Positions 33,801 through 45,700 of a stretch of DNA of 64,000 bases are shown one piece after another. The position numbers and the translations under genes were made by a program. The notes beneath the pieces are model-generated. The model saw only the letters and a program-made list of their open reading frames with translations. It ran no database searches and was not told where the DNA came from. Within the stretch, counting starts at the first letter, position 1. Each line of letters begins with the position of its first letter. Origin of the DNA: Galeruca laticollis (lineage: Eukaryota; Arthropoda; Insecta; Coleoptera; Chrysomelidae). The stretch lies in the NCBI GenBank assembly GCA_963921935.1, contig OY998185.1, forward strand, positions 60,713,717-60,777,716. The letters run 5' to 3'.

Positions 33801-34563
33801 AAATTGATAAATCTCCATCATTTTCATACGTTCAAGTTCTACTTCAGTCAAACCATCTGTATGAAATATTATGAACCGAACAATACAATAATACCTGCTA
33901 CCTGAACAACTTTTTATTCGCGACTTACGTGCTCAGATACAAATGCGCAAACTCCAAAACCTTTCCTCAAAGAAAGAGAAGAAAATTGTTAATCTTTAAC
34001 TATTGAAAATGGATTATAAAAGTACGTTACACATATTGGCGCACAACGTACGTTAAATTCTTACAGCTATTGCTTATCAATGTCATATATATGATCTGAG
34101 GTTTCCTCATTTAAAATTTGAAGTTTATAAAGATGCGTCTGTAATTTTGGTTGCCTTAGCTCAATTCAAATTTGAAGATTATAAATTGCGTCTGTAATGT
34201 GTTTGATCATTTAAAATTTGAAGATTATAAATTTGTATTGATTGTTCGTCGAAATTTAAAGTTCACAAACTTGCGTCTGCAATGTTGGCTGCCTATACTG
34301 TGTTTGCTCATTTTAAATTTGAAGTTTATAAACATGCGTCTGTAATATTAGTTGCCTATGCTATGTTTGTTCGTTTAAAATTTTAATTTTATAAATTTGC
34401 GTCTGTAATGTTCATTGCCTAGAATGTGTATGCTCATTTAAAATTGGAAGTTTATAAACTTGCATCAGTAATGTTCGTTGCATGTACTATGTTTGTTCAT
34501 TTAAAATTTGATGCTTATAAACTGCGTCTGAAATGTTGGTTGCCTATGCAATGTTTGTTCGTT
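30838..34563. repeat. Intergenic region with dispersed ~63-bp repeats and a second copy of the long unit
   Basis: Upstream of the NRF-like gene. Repeat phrases (AAGTTTATAAACTTGCGTCTG / GGTTGCCTATACTGTGTTTG) occur at about 31230-31500, 32130-32200, 32470-32890 and 34110-34560, in runs of up to seven units. About 31745-32120 is a direct repeat of 24315-24745. At 33395-33480 and 33565-33655 two degenerate copies of another unit (TATCGT...CGAAATTTCTCC) sit about 171 bp apart. An open frame at 33022-33366 is hydrophobic and matches nothing I know. No promoter is assigned. Confidence 0.5.
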
Positions 34564-34711
34564 TAAAATTTCCGCCGTGACTAGCAGTACATCGGATGTA
34601 CGAATTTATTTTGTACATCGGCCTTGTGGTTTTTCTTCTATTATTTTTATAAATTAATCTACTTACAATGATAGGTGATAGAGGTACACTATAATCATAC
34701 TTATTTACATA

Positions 34712-34938
34712 TACAGGGCGTTTCATTACTAATTGGAAATATTTTAATCCTGAGTTCAAAAGTGTCTGTTAATCCCTCAGGTGATTGTTTCGAAAAATAT
34801 GCACATTAGTCCCTTGGTATATAATATGCTATTAAGTACTAGGCACAAATCATTTTTAAATCAAACACCCCGTATCTGAGACATGAGACACTATTTTATC
34901 TACTTGAAATATTTTCAATTAGTAATTAAACACCCGTA
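34712..34938. mobile_element. Small TA-flanked MITE inside the MULE-like element
   Basis: 34714-34936 (223 bp) between TA dinucleotides. The imperfect ~30-bp terminal inverted repeats start CAGGGCGTTTCATTACTAAT on the left and, reversed, CGGGTGTTTAATTACTAATT on the right. TA target and this TIR style fit Tc1/mariner-type MITEs, which are frequent in insects. Confidence 0.6.
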
Positions 34939-35337
34939 TTCATTTTTTTAATAATATTTGTATTGAAAAATTCGAGAAAAGAAAAAAGTGTCTTTATTTG
35001 AACAATCATTATGTAATACTCGACGGACTCTATATCGCATGAGAGGAAACAACAACGTGTATTTCAGAACTGCAATTTACAACCACCTGAAACGCAGAAT
35101 AGGAAATCAACTTTTATAACCGATACTGATTATACTGAAAAATGCACAGAAAGGAAATTTGAAAAATATAAAACGTTTATGTTGTTGCTACGAGATATTG
35201 CCAGTGTGATATCTGAGCAATATAAGGAGATATTTTCGATTTATCAATGCAAAGTATTTGAAACTACCTAACTCACAAACCCTAGATACTTATAAGTATT
35301 ACAAAATAAACACAATTCATATTAAAGTATATCTATG

Positions 35338-37745
35338 ATCTAAAACAGCCATGTCAAACATGCGGCCCACTGAGCATTTTCCTGCGGCCCCGAATCAATT
35401 TTGAAAACAGCCATGTAATGCGGCCCGCGAGCCTGTTAAAAACCGAAAATAAAGTACTGTGATGATGAACTAAGATGCGCGCTCAACCTAAAAGCCTGGC
35501 TTGTTCCGGAAAGTTCTATCGCGCGAGAACACAGATGACGCTACCTGAACATTCGGGAAAGAACTGTCGAGAAATCACAATCCGTATATAAGCCAATACC
35601 GCTCGATTGAGTTCCGTTGTTCAGTCAGTTATGAATCAGTTGCGATAGAATTGCGAGTTTAGTTGCGTACTTATTGTTACAACACGTAACAGTACTTATT
35701 GTTATTTATTTCGGATAAAGTTTTTAACAGTCTGTTTCAAAACAAAGTGGAAGTAAGAGGAAACTTGGAGATGAGCATCGTATCTTTCAAGAAAAGTGGG
35801 AATTAGAGTTTTTTTGCTGTGAAGTGAAAGACAAAATTATTTGCTTGATTTGTAACAGTACAGTCGGTGTCCCAAAATTATATAATATAAAACGTCACTA
35901 TGATAGTCATAAAACTAAGTTTGACAAGTATACAGGCATGATTAGAAACGAAAAGTTAAAAGAGTTAAAATCACGGTTAAAAGATCAACAGCTTATGTTT
36001 AAACGTCCAAAGCAAGAAAATGAATCTGCCGTTCAAGCAAGCTACGTACTGTCGGAGTTGATCGCAAAACACTCAAAACCATTTGTTGAAGGTGAATTTA
36101 TAAAAGAGTGCCTTGTAAAGGCCGCGGAAATTGTAAGTCCCGGGAGCGTGAAGGCTTTTCAAAATATATCCTTGTCCTGGAATACTGTCGCTGAGAGTTA
36201 CCGAGTTGGCTGCCAATATAAGCGAACAGATAAAAACAAAATCAGACTCTTTCATTGCATTTTCTATTGCCTGTGACGAAAGTACAGATGTGTGTGGTGT
36301 GGCGCAACTCGCTGTTCTTCTTCGTGCTGTTGATAGAGATATCAACGTTTATGAAGAATTACTGGAATTAGTACCATTGCATGAGACAACAACTGGGGAG
36401 GATATTTTCAATGCTGTTTATGGACTTCTGCAAAAGTACAATTTGGATTTGTCAAAACTGTATTCCGTTGCAACAGACGGAGCTCCTTCAATGACTGGAG
36501 TAAATAATGGCTTCATTAAAATATTACAAACAAATATCAGAGAAACGGGCAGTGACAAACCAGATTTTCATCATGTTCATTGCATAATCCACCAAGAAGT
36601 TTTATGCTCAAAAGTGATCAAGTTGGAAAGCGTTTTAAAGTCGGTGAAAAAAATGATAAACTTCATAAGGTCACGTGGCTTGAATCAGCGACAGTTTTCT
36701 GCGTTTTTACGTGATTTAGAAAGTGAGTACACTGGTTTACCTTATGCAGAAGTGCGATGTGTTTCGTGTTCTATGGTTCTCGATCGGTTTTGGAAACTCA
36801 AAGAAGAAATACGCCTTTTCATGGAAGTGAAAGAACAAGATGTCAGCTTATTATCAGACGTACCTTTTTTACAAGATCTTTCATTTATGGTAGACATCAC
36901 AAAACACTTGTCGGACTTAAATACGAAATTGCAAGGACCACGTCAAGTTATAACAGATATGCATGATCATGTTAAAGCTTTCAAGTGTAAGATGATGCTG
37001 CGGAAAAACCAGTTAGCGGTGGATAATCTGTCACATTTTCCGACTTGCAAGGCATATCAGGAAAGTACAGGTGGCCCAATATCATACAAAATGTATACAG
37101 AGAAAATGGGAAGCCTTCTGTCAGAATTTGAAAAGCGTTTTCAGGATTTTAAGTCCCAAGAAAACAATTTTTCTTTATTTACTGGTCTTTTCACTATGGA
37201 TATTGATAAAGTTCCTCCTCACTTGCAGATGGAAGTGATTGAGATTCAGTGTCAAACCCATTTAAAAGAAAAAATTGATAGTGTTGGTACATTCGAATTT
37301 TATAAGTACTTGCCTTTTCAATACCAAGAAATGAGAAAACTTGCCTGTAAAATCCTGTCAATGTTTGGAAGTACCTATAAGTGTGAACAATTATTTTCTT
37401 TGGTGAAAGGAAACAAATCTCCCACAAGATCGCGATTGACGGACGCACACTTGGACGCAGTTTTAAAAGTTATTTCCGCCGATAAATTCACGCCACAAAT
37501 AGACAACTTAATTAAAGACAAAAGATGTCAAATATCTGGCAAAAGAAGTTAATGTTTGTAAGTTTTTGTAATGTCCTTTTTATTGGAAATTTAATAAATA
37601 TACTTCTAACATAATAGTACTTTTTTTTCGTTAAGATTTTCAGTAGTTTGTCTTCTTTAAGATTAGGTTTTGCGGCCCACCTAGTCTATGGTCTTCATGC
37701 TTTTGGCCAACCAGTGACTTTGAGTTTGATATGGCTGATCTAAAA
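35338..37745 (+). mobile_element. hAT-A DNA transposon with 8-bp TSD
   Basis: Element 35346-37737 (2392 bp) between ATCTAAAA copies at 35338-35345 and 37738-37745. Ends CAGCCATGTCAAAC and, reversed, CAGCCATATCAAAC: CAG...CTG termini and an 8-bp duplication are diagnostic of hAT. Subterminal GCGGCCC repeats sit near both ends (35361, 35391, 35419, 37673). The transposase gene is nearly intact. Confidence 0.9.
35824..37552 (+). pseudogene. hAT-A transposase, GTF2IRD2/ZBED-like, one frameshift
   Basis: About 590 residues in two frames (35824-36200 and 36206-37552) joined by a shift at about 36195. The N-terminus has a zinc-finger-like CLICNST...KRHYDSHK. The catalytic RNase H-like part shows IACDESTDVCGVAQL (first Asp), SVATDGAPSMTG (second Asp) and HCIIHQEVLC, and the C-terminus holds the hATC dimerisation region (LACKILSMFGSTYKCEQLFS, followed by RSRLTDAHLDAVLKV). 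This is the hAT group whose domesticated vertebrate relative is the GTF2IRD2 C-terminus. One frameshift is the only visible lesion. Confidence 0.85.
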
Positions 37746-37894
37746 TAATGTAAATAAACCAGTCAAAAGACAAAAGCTTTTTTATAATGGGTTATATTAA
37801 TTGAAAACGCGCGCTTCGACCTATCACAAGGCCGATGTACAAAATAAATTCGTACATCCGATGTACTGCTAGTCACGGCGTAAAATTTCAAGTT

Positions 37895-38372
37895 TATAAA
37901 CTTGTATCGTAATGTTGATTGTCTGTACGTCTCTTCTTCTCTTTGGGTGTTTTGTAGCCACTACCTTTATAGTATTCAGCTAGTATAAGTGACTTTTATT
38001 TGGGACGATTCCCGCGTTTATTGTAAGTTTACAACACAACAAAGCTTTTACTCTTAGATATAGTTAAGTTTTTCTGAATTTCCTCTAACAAGATCGACAT
38101 TTTAAGAATAATTTATTTAATTTACATAATAATGTCTTTAAATAATCCCAAGATCAGTGAGAAATAAGAAATTTAGATGAAAAAAAGCACAAAAATTAGT
38201 ATATCTAATATATTTTACAATAAAATCATTTATATTATCAAAAAAAGTATATTAATAACAACAAAGTTTCTGGAAGAAATAAATGTATAAATATATTTCA
38301 TTCTAATCAGTACATTGCACCAACTTGTATAACCGGAACCAGTATTTGAAAAGCTTCCTGTATATGTCAGTA
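37895..38372 (-). pseudogene. Decayed duplicate of the FAM114 3' end (last exon plus downstream sequence)
   Basis: Same orientation as FAM114 and clearly homologous to its end. It matches in order: AATCAGTACATTGCACCAAC (38308-38327; gene copy AATCAGTATTCATTGCACC), the 3' UTR landmarks AAAATTAGTATATCTAATAT and ACAACAAAGCTTTTA, and downstream GTAGCCACTACCTTTATAGT (gene side GTAGCCACCCACCTTTATAG). A 2-nt deletion near the stop breaks the frame, and homology ends mid-exon near 38372. This copy lacks the P element that sits in the other copy at the ACAACAAAGC position. Confidence 0.8.
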
Positions 38373-38613
38373 ATGTTCATTGCCTAAACTATATTTGTTA
38401 ATTTGAAGTTTATATATAAACTTGCGCCTGCAACGTTGGTTGCCTATGCAATGTTTGCTTGTTTAAAATTTGAAGTTTATAAACTTGTGTTGTAATGTTG
38501 GTTGCGTATACGTCTCTTCCTCGATCTCTTTTCGTGATTTGTAGCCACCCACCTTTATAGTAATTGGCCAGCATATGAGACATTTTTTGTTATAAATACA
38601 GCATTTATTGTAG

Positions 38614-41600
38614 TTTCAAACCAATGACTAAATAATACAGAGGACCGATAACCACAGCGACTAGCGTGTTACCGATTGGCACCAGGAATGTATTTCCAGT
38701 GGCGGTTCATGAGTTAAATCAAAAGGAAGTAAAAGATAGATTTTGAAAACATTTTGTATAATAATTATATTAACAAACACATAGAATAAAATACAGCACA
38801 CATACACAGTTATAAAAGTATTTATTTAAATGCACATAAGAGAAGACATTACAAAATATTCTTTGAAATATAAAATAATAAGGTCTTCAACTTAATTTTT
38901 ATTCCTACAAAATAACCACTATGAACTTACTTTAACTGTTAACAATAAACATAAACGAATTAATTTGTAACATTAAACAAGGTAAATTACATTTTAATCA
39001 ATTTTGTTAAAATACAAATTTTGAATAGTACAATTATTAAAAAGTAATTGAGGTGTACCATCTTTAGTCACAAACAAATTTGTACTCGTAGATCCATTTG
39101 GAAGGTTTAGAAGTGTAGCAGTTTCTTTATCCAAATTCCCGAATTTATTTATACCGATATTTTTTTGTACAAATTTTACGTTTTGGTAGTAAATAAAAAA
39201 TGATTGTGTGGTACAATCTCTTGGCCGCAAATTTATATATTTTTTACAAATATTGTTATATTTTCCTATGACTATAAAGATTCTTGGTATTTTGGTTTTT
39301 GTGTCAGGAATATTTATTATGAAATTGTTCTTAAAATCCTTGACGTTTTGAAACTGTTAATAATAATAGCATTTATTGCCCAACAGATCTTACAATACCT
39401 TTAAAGAGCAATACCTAGGTACATGTGTGTTTATATTTATATAAAAGTAGACAAATAAAAACGATACAAACAGTAATACGAGTGACATAAATGATACAAA
39501 AACAAAACATCAGCAAAATTAAAACATTACATACTACTTGCTACAAGTTTAATGTGGTTTAAACTGTGAAAAAACGAATCGCACTTTTACAAACCTTATT
39601 AAAATTATTGCACATATTGAATACAAATGGTCTCAGTAATAGATTAGTTCTCGCATTGTTATTATAAAACATTAGGTTTTGCCTATTATTAAATTGAGGC
39701 TATTCTATTTCTATTCTAGAGAAAATATTGGGTCTGCCTACAAGGTTATTTAAAAATCTAGATTTTTACTGGTCAATTTTTCAGTTTTATAATGAAAACT
39801 AGTGTTATAATAAGTATCATTATGAAACAGAAAATTGGCATTTAATTAACAACTTATAGTATAGGACTAAAAAAAGATAATTACATAAATATGTTATTAA
39901 ATAGTTTTGACATTATTATACTATCACAATAATAAAAAGAATTACATAAATTAAACAAAGCAATACATTATTGGCCCTTGAATAAAATTAATTTAGTGTA
40001 TTGTTGCCTAACAGGCTCTACCACTTCAGATTTTTTCTTAGTAATAAAATGAATCCTTATGTTCAAATATTTCAACATAACTGCTTCAACTAAGAAATAA
40101 ATGTGATTATTACTTACTTCAGCAACATGTTCCTTTAAACTACAGAAGCTATTATCCTCAATAGCTTGATGAATAATTTTATTTTTCAAACTCTGAATAA
40201 AATTTTTTTTTGTTAATTGATTTTCATTAGTTCTAATAAAATGTTCTGTAATTTTACAAATTTTTATTACATCTTTAGATGGATAAGACAATCCACCTCG
40301 ATCTTTTTTGGTAATTAATGAATTTAAAAAATTTGCTTTATCTCCTGATAATACTGTAATACACTCCTCACATTTGATAGTTTTTTGTAATTGTCTCGTA
40401 ACAAACCCTGCAATATAAACAATAATTTGCAAAGAACACTCTGTAATGATATTTGTATTCATTATATATTCGTGATCCTCCCAAATTGTCTGCAAACCAT
40501 AATTTTCCGGTATTTGTTCAATTAGATGTGGGAAACCTTGATTTATGTTTTGCTCGGGTGTTTCCAATCGGCTTGATCCTACTAATATTGGTATATCCTC
40601 TAAGGGTATGCAGTTTCCCATCCCTCCTTCTCTAATTTCAGCCCTGACTAGCAACCTTTTATAAGCTGCTGTAAATTGACGGCAAGTAGGGTTGTTGTTC
40701 CATCCACCTCTGGAACGTATTGAAGAAAAGTACATTTCTAAATGGTCTTGGCTTGCCTTGTACAGTGGAAGATAACATATATTTTTTTCATTAATAACCA
40801 TTTCATCATACATCAATAAAGCACTTTTCATTGAACAAATAAATCCTACAAAGCCAGTTTTACGATTGGAGTGTATCACTAGATCATTATTCATAAATTT
40901 TAAATTTGAAATATAATCTATAGCTTCAAATATGAAATCTCTGGTAGTATCAATGTTCTTTTCAAAAAGCGCTTTTTTGTATTTGGGAGGAACTAGAGAA
41001 TGACTATTTAATATATCGAATACATTATTTATGATGTTAATAAATCTGACGGTTCCATGACAATTTTTAAACTCACTTAGACCTAATTGCTCCTCACAGT
41101 AGCTCAAAGCATCAGCAACAGATTTACTTAAAAGCTGCACTGCCAAACGCACCTTCATTTTCTGTTTAAAGAAATTAAGATGTGCTTTTCGAAGTTTGTT
41201 GCCTAAATGTAACCCTTCAGTCTCTTGTAATGTCTCTAATTGTTGAATATAGTCCCACTTAATAAGATTACCCTCACCATCCTTTAGATATTTAAAGTTT
41301 AAGTTTTTGATTCAAAACTCTGATTTTTTTAGTTTTTTCATTAGATCTCACTTCTTGCTGAAATAACTTCCTCCGTAAACGTTTTTTACGAGGAGTGTTG
41401 TCTTGGATTGCTAGGAGTTCTTTCTTCTTGTGGCTGACCACTCTGCAAGGCTTGACATTCTTCCAAGGCAGTAGAAGTAGATGCCAGAGTACTCTTGAAA
41501 GTCTACAAAAAAATATAAAACTTTTATGTGCTGTATAAAACACTCAATTTCAATATAAGCTAATCAATTTCTATGTCATTTATTGGTGGTAGTAGAAATA

Positions 41601-42484
41601 AAAAATATAAACAAATATTTATAATTATTGTTTTAGTGGTTATTATCTACATTATCTAGTGAACCTACCTTCTCTTGTTGCATATACTTTGGAAATTCAT
41701 GAAATATTGTGGGAACTGCTCCATTCAATAGGCGAGTCTTTTCACCAGACTGATAAAAATAGTGTTGTCCAAAATGTTTAGAACAAATTCTATCATTTTT
41801 CGTGGGGCTCCAACCTTTAATTTTCATTTGTTCCACCCAGTGACTCCTTCTTTCCCGGTCAACAGGAAACCTGAAGTATGTAAAAAGGATTTATGATAGC
41901 ATTTAATATATTTAGATTAATCACTAAAACATTTTTAATAAAATTGCCATCTTGCATGAAATAATAACTGGTATAAGGTAATTTACTAACATTATCAAAA
42001 AAAATATGTCTACGCCTATGGAGTAAATGGCTTCTCTAGGCGTAGCCTTGTCAATAATTTACAAATTTATGAATTAAAACTTAAATAAACTGTTTTCAAC
42101 TGTCATCATTTTTATCTTTACTATGTAGCACACATCATATTCAAATATCAAATGATAACATTAGCATATATGGCAAAAAAGAGCGAAAAAGATAAGCTTG
42201 CCTAACAAAGAGTATATTTATTTACCTGTGAAACGTAACTCCTGGTTCTTTTCTTTCACTACGGCTTTTACAGTTAAATACTGAACAAATCACCATTATA
42301 ACAAAGTCAAAAAATCAAAGTTATTATTCACAAAAAACAGAAAAACCACTAAAATCAATCTTGGTTCCACACTCGTTGTTTGTCACCGTAATAATGGCGT
42401 CGTACAATTTATGGTAACACCTACTGCGCTTGAGCTTATATATGCGTTACTCGTCCTCTGTATTATTTAGTCATTGTTTCAAAC
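38614..42484 (-). mobile_element. P-B: P-type transposon with THAP transposase, 8-bp TSD
   Basis: Element 38622-42476 (3855 bp) between exact TTTCAAAC copies at 38614-38621 and 42477-42484. The 24-bp perfect TIRs (38622-38645 and 42453-42476) begin CAATGACTAAATAATACAG. The TIR resembles that of P-A (both CA...ATAATACA). It lies just downstream of the FAM114 stop codon. Its transposase gene is on the minus strand. The left third (38650-39960) is AT-rich non-coding sequence in which I support no gene. Confidence 0.9.
39968..42296 (-). pseudogene. P-B transposase: THAP domain and C-terminal domain, catalytic middle deleted
   Basis: Exons on the minus strand: 42226-42296 (MVICSVFNCKSRSERKEPGV; THAP start, C-x4-C), 41669-41870 (PVDRERRSHWVEQM, ICSKHFGQHYF with C-x2-H, GAVPTIFHEFP) and 41502 downward. 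The third begins with a basic coiled-coil segment ending NQKLKL (41295). There the frame jumps to a segment equivalent to the GTP-binding insertion of P transposase (LKDGEGNLIKWDYIQQLETL, EGLHLGNKL), then MKVRLAVQLLSKSVADALSY and the long C-terminal domain (QDHLEMYFSSIRSRGG, YIAGFVTRQL, CEECITVLSG) to 39968. The RNase H fold start with its first catalytic Asp is missing, so the protein is a deletion derivative that cannot cut DNA. It might still bind ends, like known repressor-type P products. Confidence 0.85.
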
Positions 42485-42760
42485 ACAACAAAGCTTTTAA
42501 GGTTAGATTTAGTGTAGTTTTTCTGTATTTTCTCTAAACTGATTGACAATTTTAAGATCAATTTCTTCAAGTTCAATAGTAATTTCTTTAAATATACCCA
42601 AGATCATTGCGAAATGAGGAAAGACGAAAAAAACACAAAAATTAGCATAACTAATATATTTTACAATAAAATCATGTATATTATCAAAAAAAGTATATTA
42701 AAAACAACAAAGTTTCTGAACGAAATAAATTAATGTACAAATATATAAAATATTTTCATT

Positions 42761-45700
42761 CTAATCAGTATTCATTGCACCAGCTTGTAGTACCGGCACC
42801 AGTAATTGAAAAGCTTCCTGTATATAAGAACTACTATTTCCAGCCTAAAATAAAAGGAAAACACTAAAAAATAACAATAAAATATAACAAAAAAGGGATC
42901 TTAAAGCCCCATTTTTAGGACTGGTATTTACTCCATCAAAAAAAAGTTTCTGAGTATGATGTGATAACCGAATAACCTAAAATCTTATCTAAACTAATAA
43001 TAATATTTGATTAATAAGTAAAACTAAACACTCAACAAAAAATCGAGATTCAAATTACCTCAAAGAAAACGTTCGTTATCAACGAATTTGTGGCTTCCTT
43101 ATTTCCCGTTTGGGAAGATTTAGCGTTCAATTTTTCCGAAAATTTAGCAGCAACTAATCCAATGAGAGACGTCAACGTCATGGTTAATCTAAACACGAAT
43201 AAAATTTCAATAAATACAATTAAAAAAAATTAGAGATTATGAACGTACTGTACCAAACTGTCCGCCTCGTCCACAGTACTTCTATGATCTTTTATCATCA
43301 ATAGTTCACCGCATTTATGGAACTGTTCCACAGCTATTGCTGTTAGTTGTGCCAAAACCTGTAAATAGGATATGGAATTCATTCAAACGATAAAAGTTGC
43401 ACCGTTAAGCTAGAATTCCTCGAGAAAATGGAAGTAGTGGATAAATATATTACAAATAAATCAACGCTGCCACTGGCTGAAGCCATAGACGTAGTGGATA
43501 AAACATATTGTGAATATATCAACGTCGCTAAATGCTGAAACCTCTGTGTTGTCAGCAAATGTGGCTAATATTGTTTTCTCCCCTGGAATGTCGGATGTGT
43601 ACAAGAAGTACAGTACTGGCCGAAGAACACTGCCTTGTTGGATCCATGCGTTTATTGGTTTCAGCTCTGAGTACTCATTTTCCATTTTAATTCTGAATGA
43701 TCGCTGTTTTAGGTATAACTGCAGGTTTTGAGCGAGTTGCTGAGGAAATATTTTCTTTAGGATCATTATCAGGCCTTGGTGCCAAACTTCGAACGCTTTA
43801 GTGATATCCAGAAATAAAGTTGAGCAAATTTTATCGTCTTCCAATGATTTTTCTATTTTAGTTATTATCCGATGGATCTGATCTATGTTCGAATATTTAT
43901 CACGAAATCCAAATTGGTATAATACTTTTGAGATTACTGGTAGTAAGGAGACGTTAATTCATTGCTATATTTTCCTACTTTTAAAAAGGTCTGTTACTTT
44001 CTCGATAACCCTCGTATAAGTTTGCTTATTTTTTTTTATTTCATAAACAATCCTCAATTTCTGGGTAGCCCTCGTATAAGCTAATTTATTTTTTTAATCA
44101 AAACGTCTGTTACTTTCTGGACTGCCCTCGTATAAGCATATTTATTTTTCATTTCAAAACATCTGTTACTTTCTGGGCAGCCCTCATATAAGCTTGTTTA
44201 ATTTCTATTTCAAAACGTCTGCTACTTCTGGGTAGCCCTCATATAAACATGTTTATTTTTCATTTCAAAGTGTATGTTACTTTCTGGACTACCCTCGTAT
44301 AAGCTGTATTATTTCAAAACCTCTATTATATTTTACGCTGCCCTCGATTATGTGTTATTAAAAAAATCTAACTTTCTGCACAGCACTCGTAAAAGATTGT
44401 TTAATTTTTATTTCAAAACGTTTGTTACTTTATGGACAGCACTCGAATAAGCTTGTTTATTTTCTACTTCAAAACAGTTGTTAATTTTTGAGAAGCCATC
44501 GTATAAGCTGATTTATTTTTCATTTCAAAACATCTGTTACTTTCGGGGTAGCCCTCGTATAAGCTTGTTTATATTTTCATTTAAAAATGTGTTACTTTTA
44601 GTCCAACACTCATATAAACTGCTTTATTTACGGCATTAACGAAATCACCCATCGATTTTAGATGAAATTTCATCTAATCCAAGATGTTTCGAGGCCAAAA
44701 ATATATTTTTGAAGAATTGTGAAAAATGTAATATTTGACGAAAAATATTTTTCCTCTCAAAAAATACTGAAATTATGAGAATAAGGGTTCTTTGATATGA
44801 CAAATCGACTGGTGTTGTCTATTTTTCGATAAGATAAATGTTTCAAATATTTAAGCATTTAAGCATTTAAGTTAACAGAAAACATGCCTTCATATAAAAA
44901 ATGTTGCAGATCAAAATAATGGAAATGTTCCTTCAATTTTCTGAGAAAGTATCGTCAAAGGTCCAATCTATGATACAAAAAATCGGGAGTGCTCTACAAT
45001 GATGCGATTCGGAAGTAGAGTGCGTCAAACTTGGAGTATCCAATGAAGAGGGTAAAATCAAATATCCATAGTTATTCTACTTTCTGGACAGCCCTGTTTA
45101 TTGCTTATTTATTTTTTATTTGAATACTTACTTTCTCGATAGCCCTTGTATAAGAGTTATTATATTTCTACTTCCGCCATTATATAAAATTACACCTGAT
45201 GGACTTCTAATATCATATAGATAAATCTGGTTTTTATGCAAGCTAGTCAAGTTCAAGAAAATAAGTTCACTTGTACCAGTACAATATTCTTACTTCTATG
45301 AGTATGACATTTGTGCCTGCTTTGTGACTTCTTTTTTAGATCATGATTCTAGTTATATTCCATTCAATTAGTATTTACACTGATAGATTTTATAATTTAG
45401 ATATATTGTAATCAGTTGCTTAAATAACAGTTGTTCTGTATTTAAGTATGAATTACTAAATCTCAAAAACCCACAAAAATAATAACTGAAACTTATTTAT
45501 TTGTAAATTTAAAACGCCTGTTACTTTCTGGGCAACCCTCATATAAGCATGTTTATTTTTCTTCATTTGAAAGCACCTGTTACGTATGCAGTGCAGAATT
45601 AACTATGTAGCAAGAGAAGCAATTGCTACTGGCCCCGCGTGAAAGGGAGCCCTGCTCATCTTTGCCTGAGTGTAATTTTTTAGTGAAACATATTAAGAAG

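Larger units (their letters stand above)
34564..37889. mobile_element. MULE-like TIR element with 9-bp TSD, carrying a hAT element
   Basis: Element 34573-37880, flanked by TAAAATTTC at 34564-34572 and 37881-37889. The terminal inverted repeats are perfect over 56 bp (34573-34628 and 37825-37880), beginning CGCCGTGACTAGCAGTACAT and containing a smaller palindrome (ACATCGGATGT...ACATCGG). A 9-bp duplication with long TIRs points to the Mutator-like superfamily. Without the hAT insertion it is about 0.9 kb with no transposase, so it is non-autonomous. The target was one of the ~63-bp repeats, whose sequence is restored when the element is removed. Confidence 0.8.

Noticed and set aside
43940..44640. 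Regular spacing considered as a CRISPR array
   Set aside because: Units are contiguous and degenerate without unique spacers, in a eukaryotic intron: it is a satellite.
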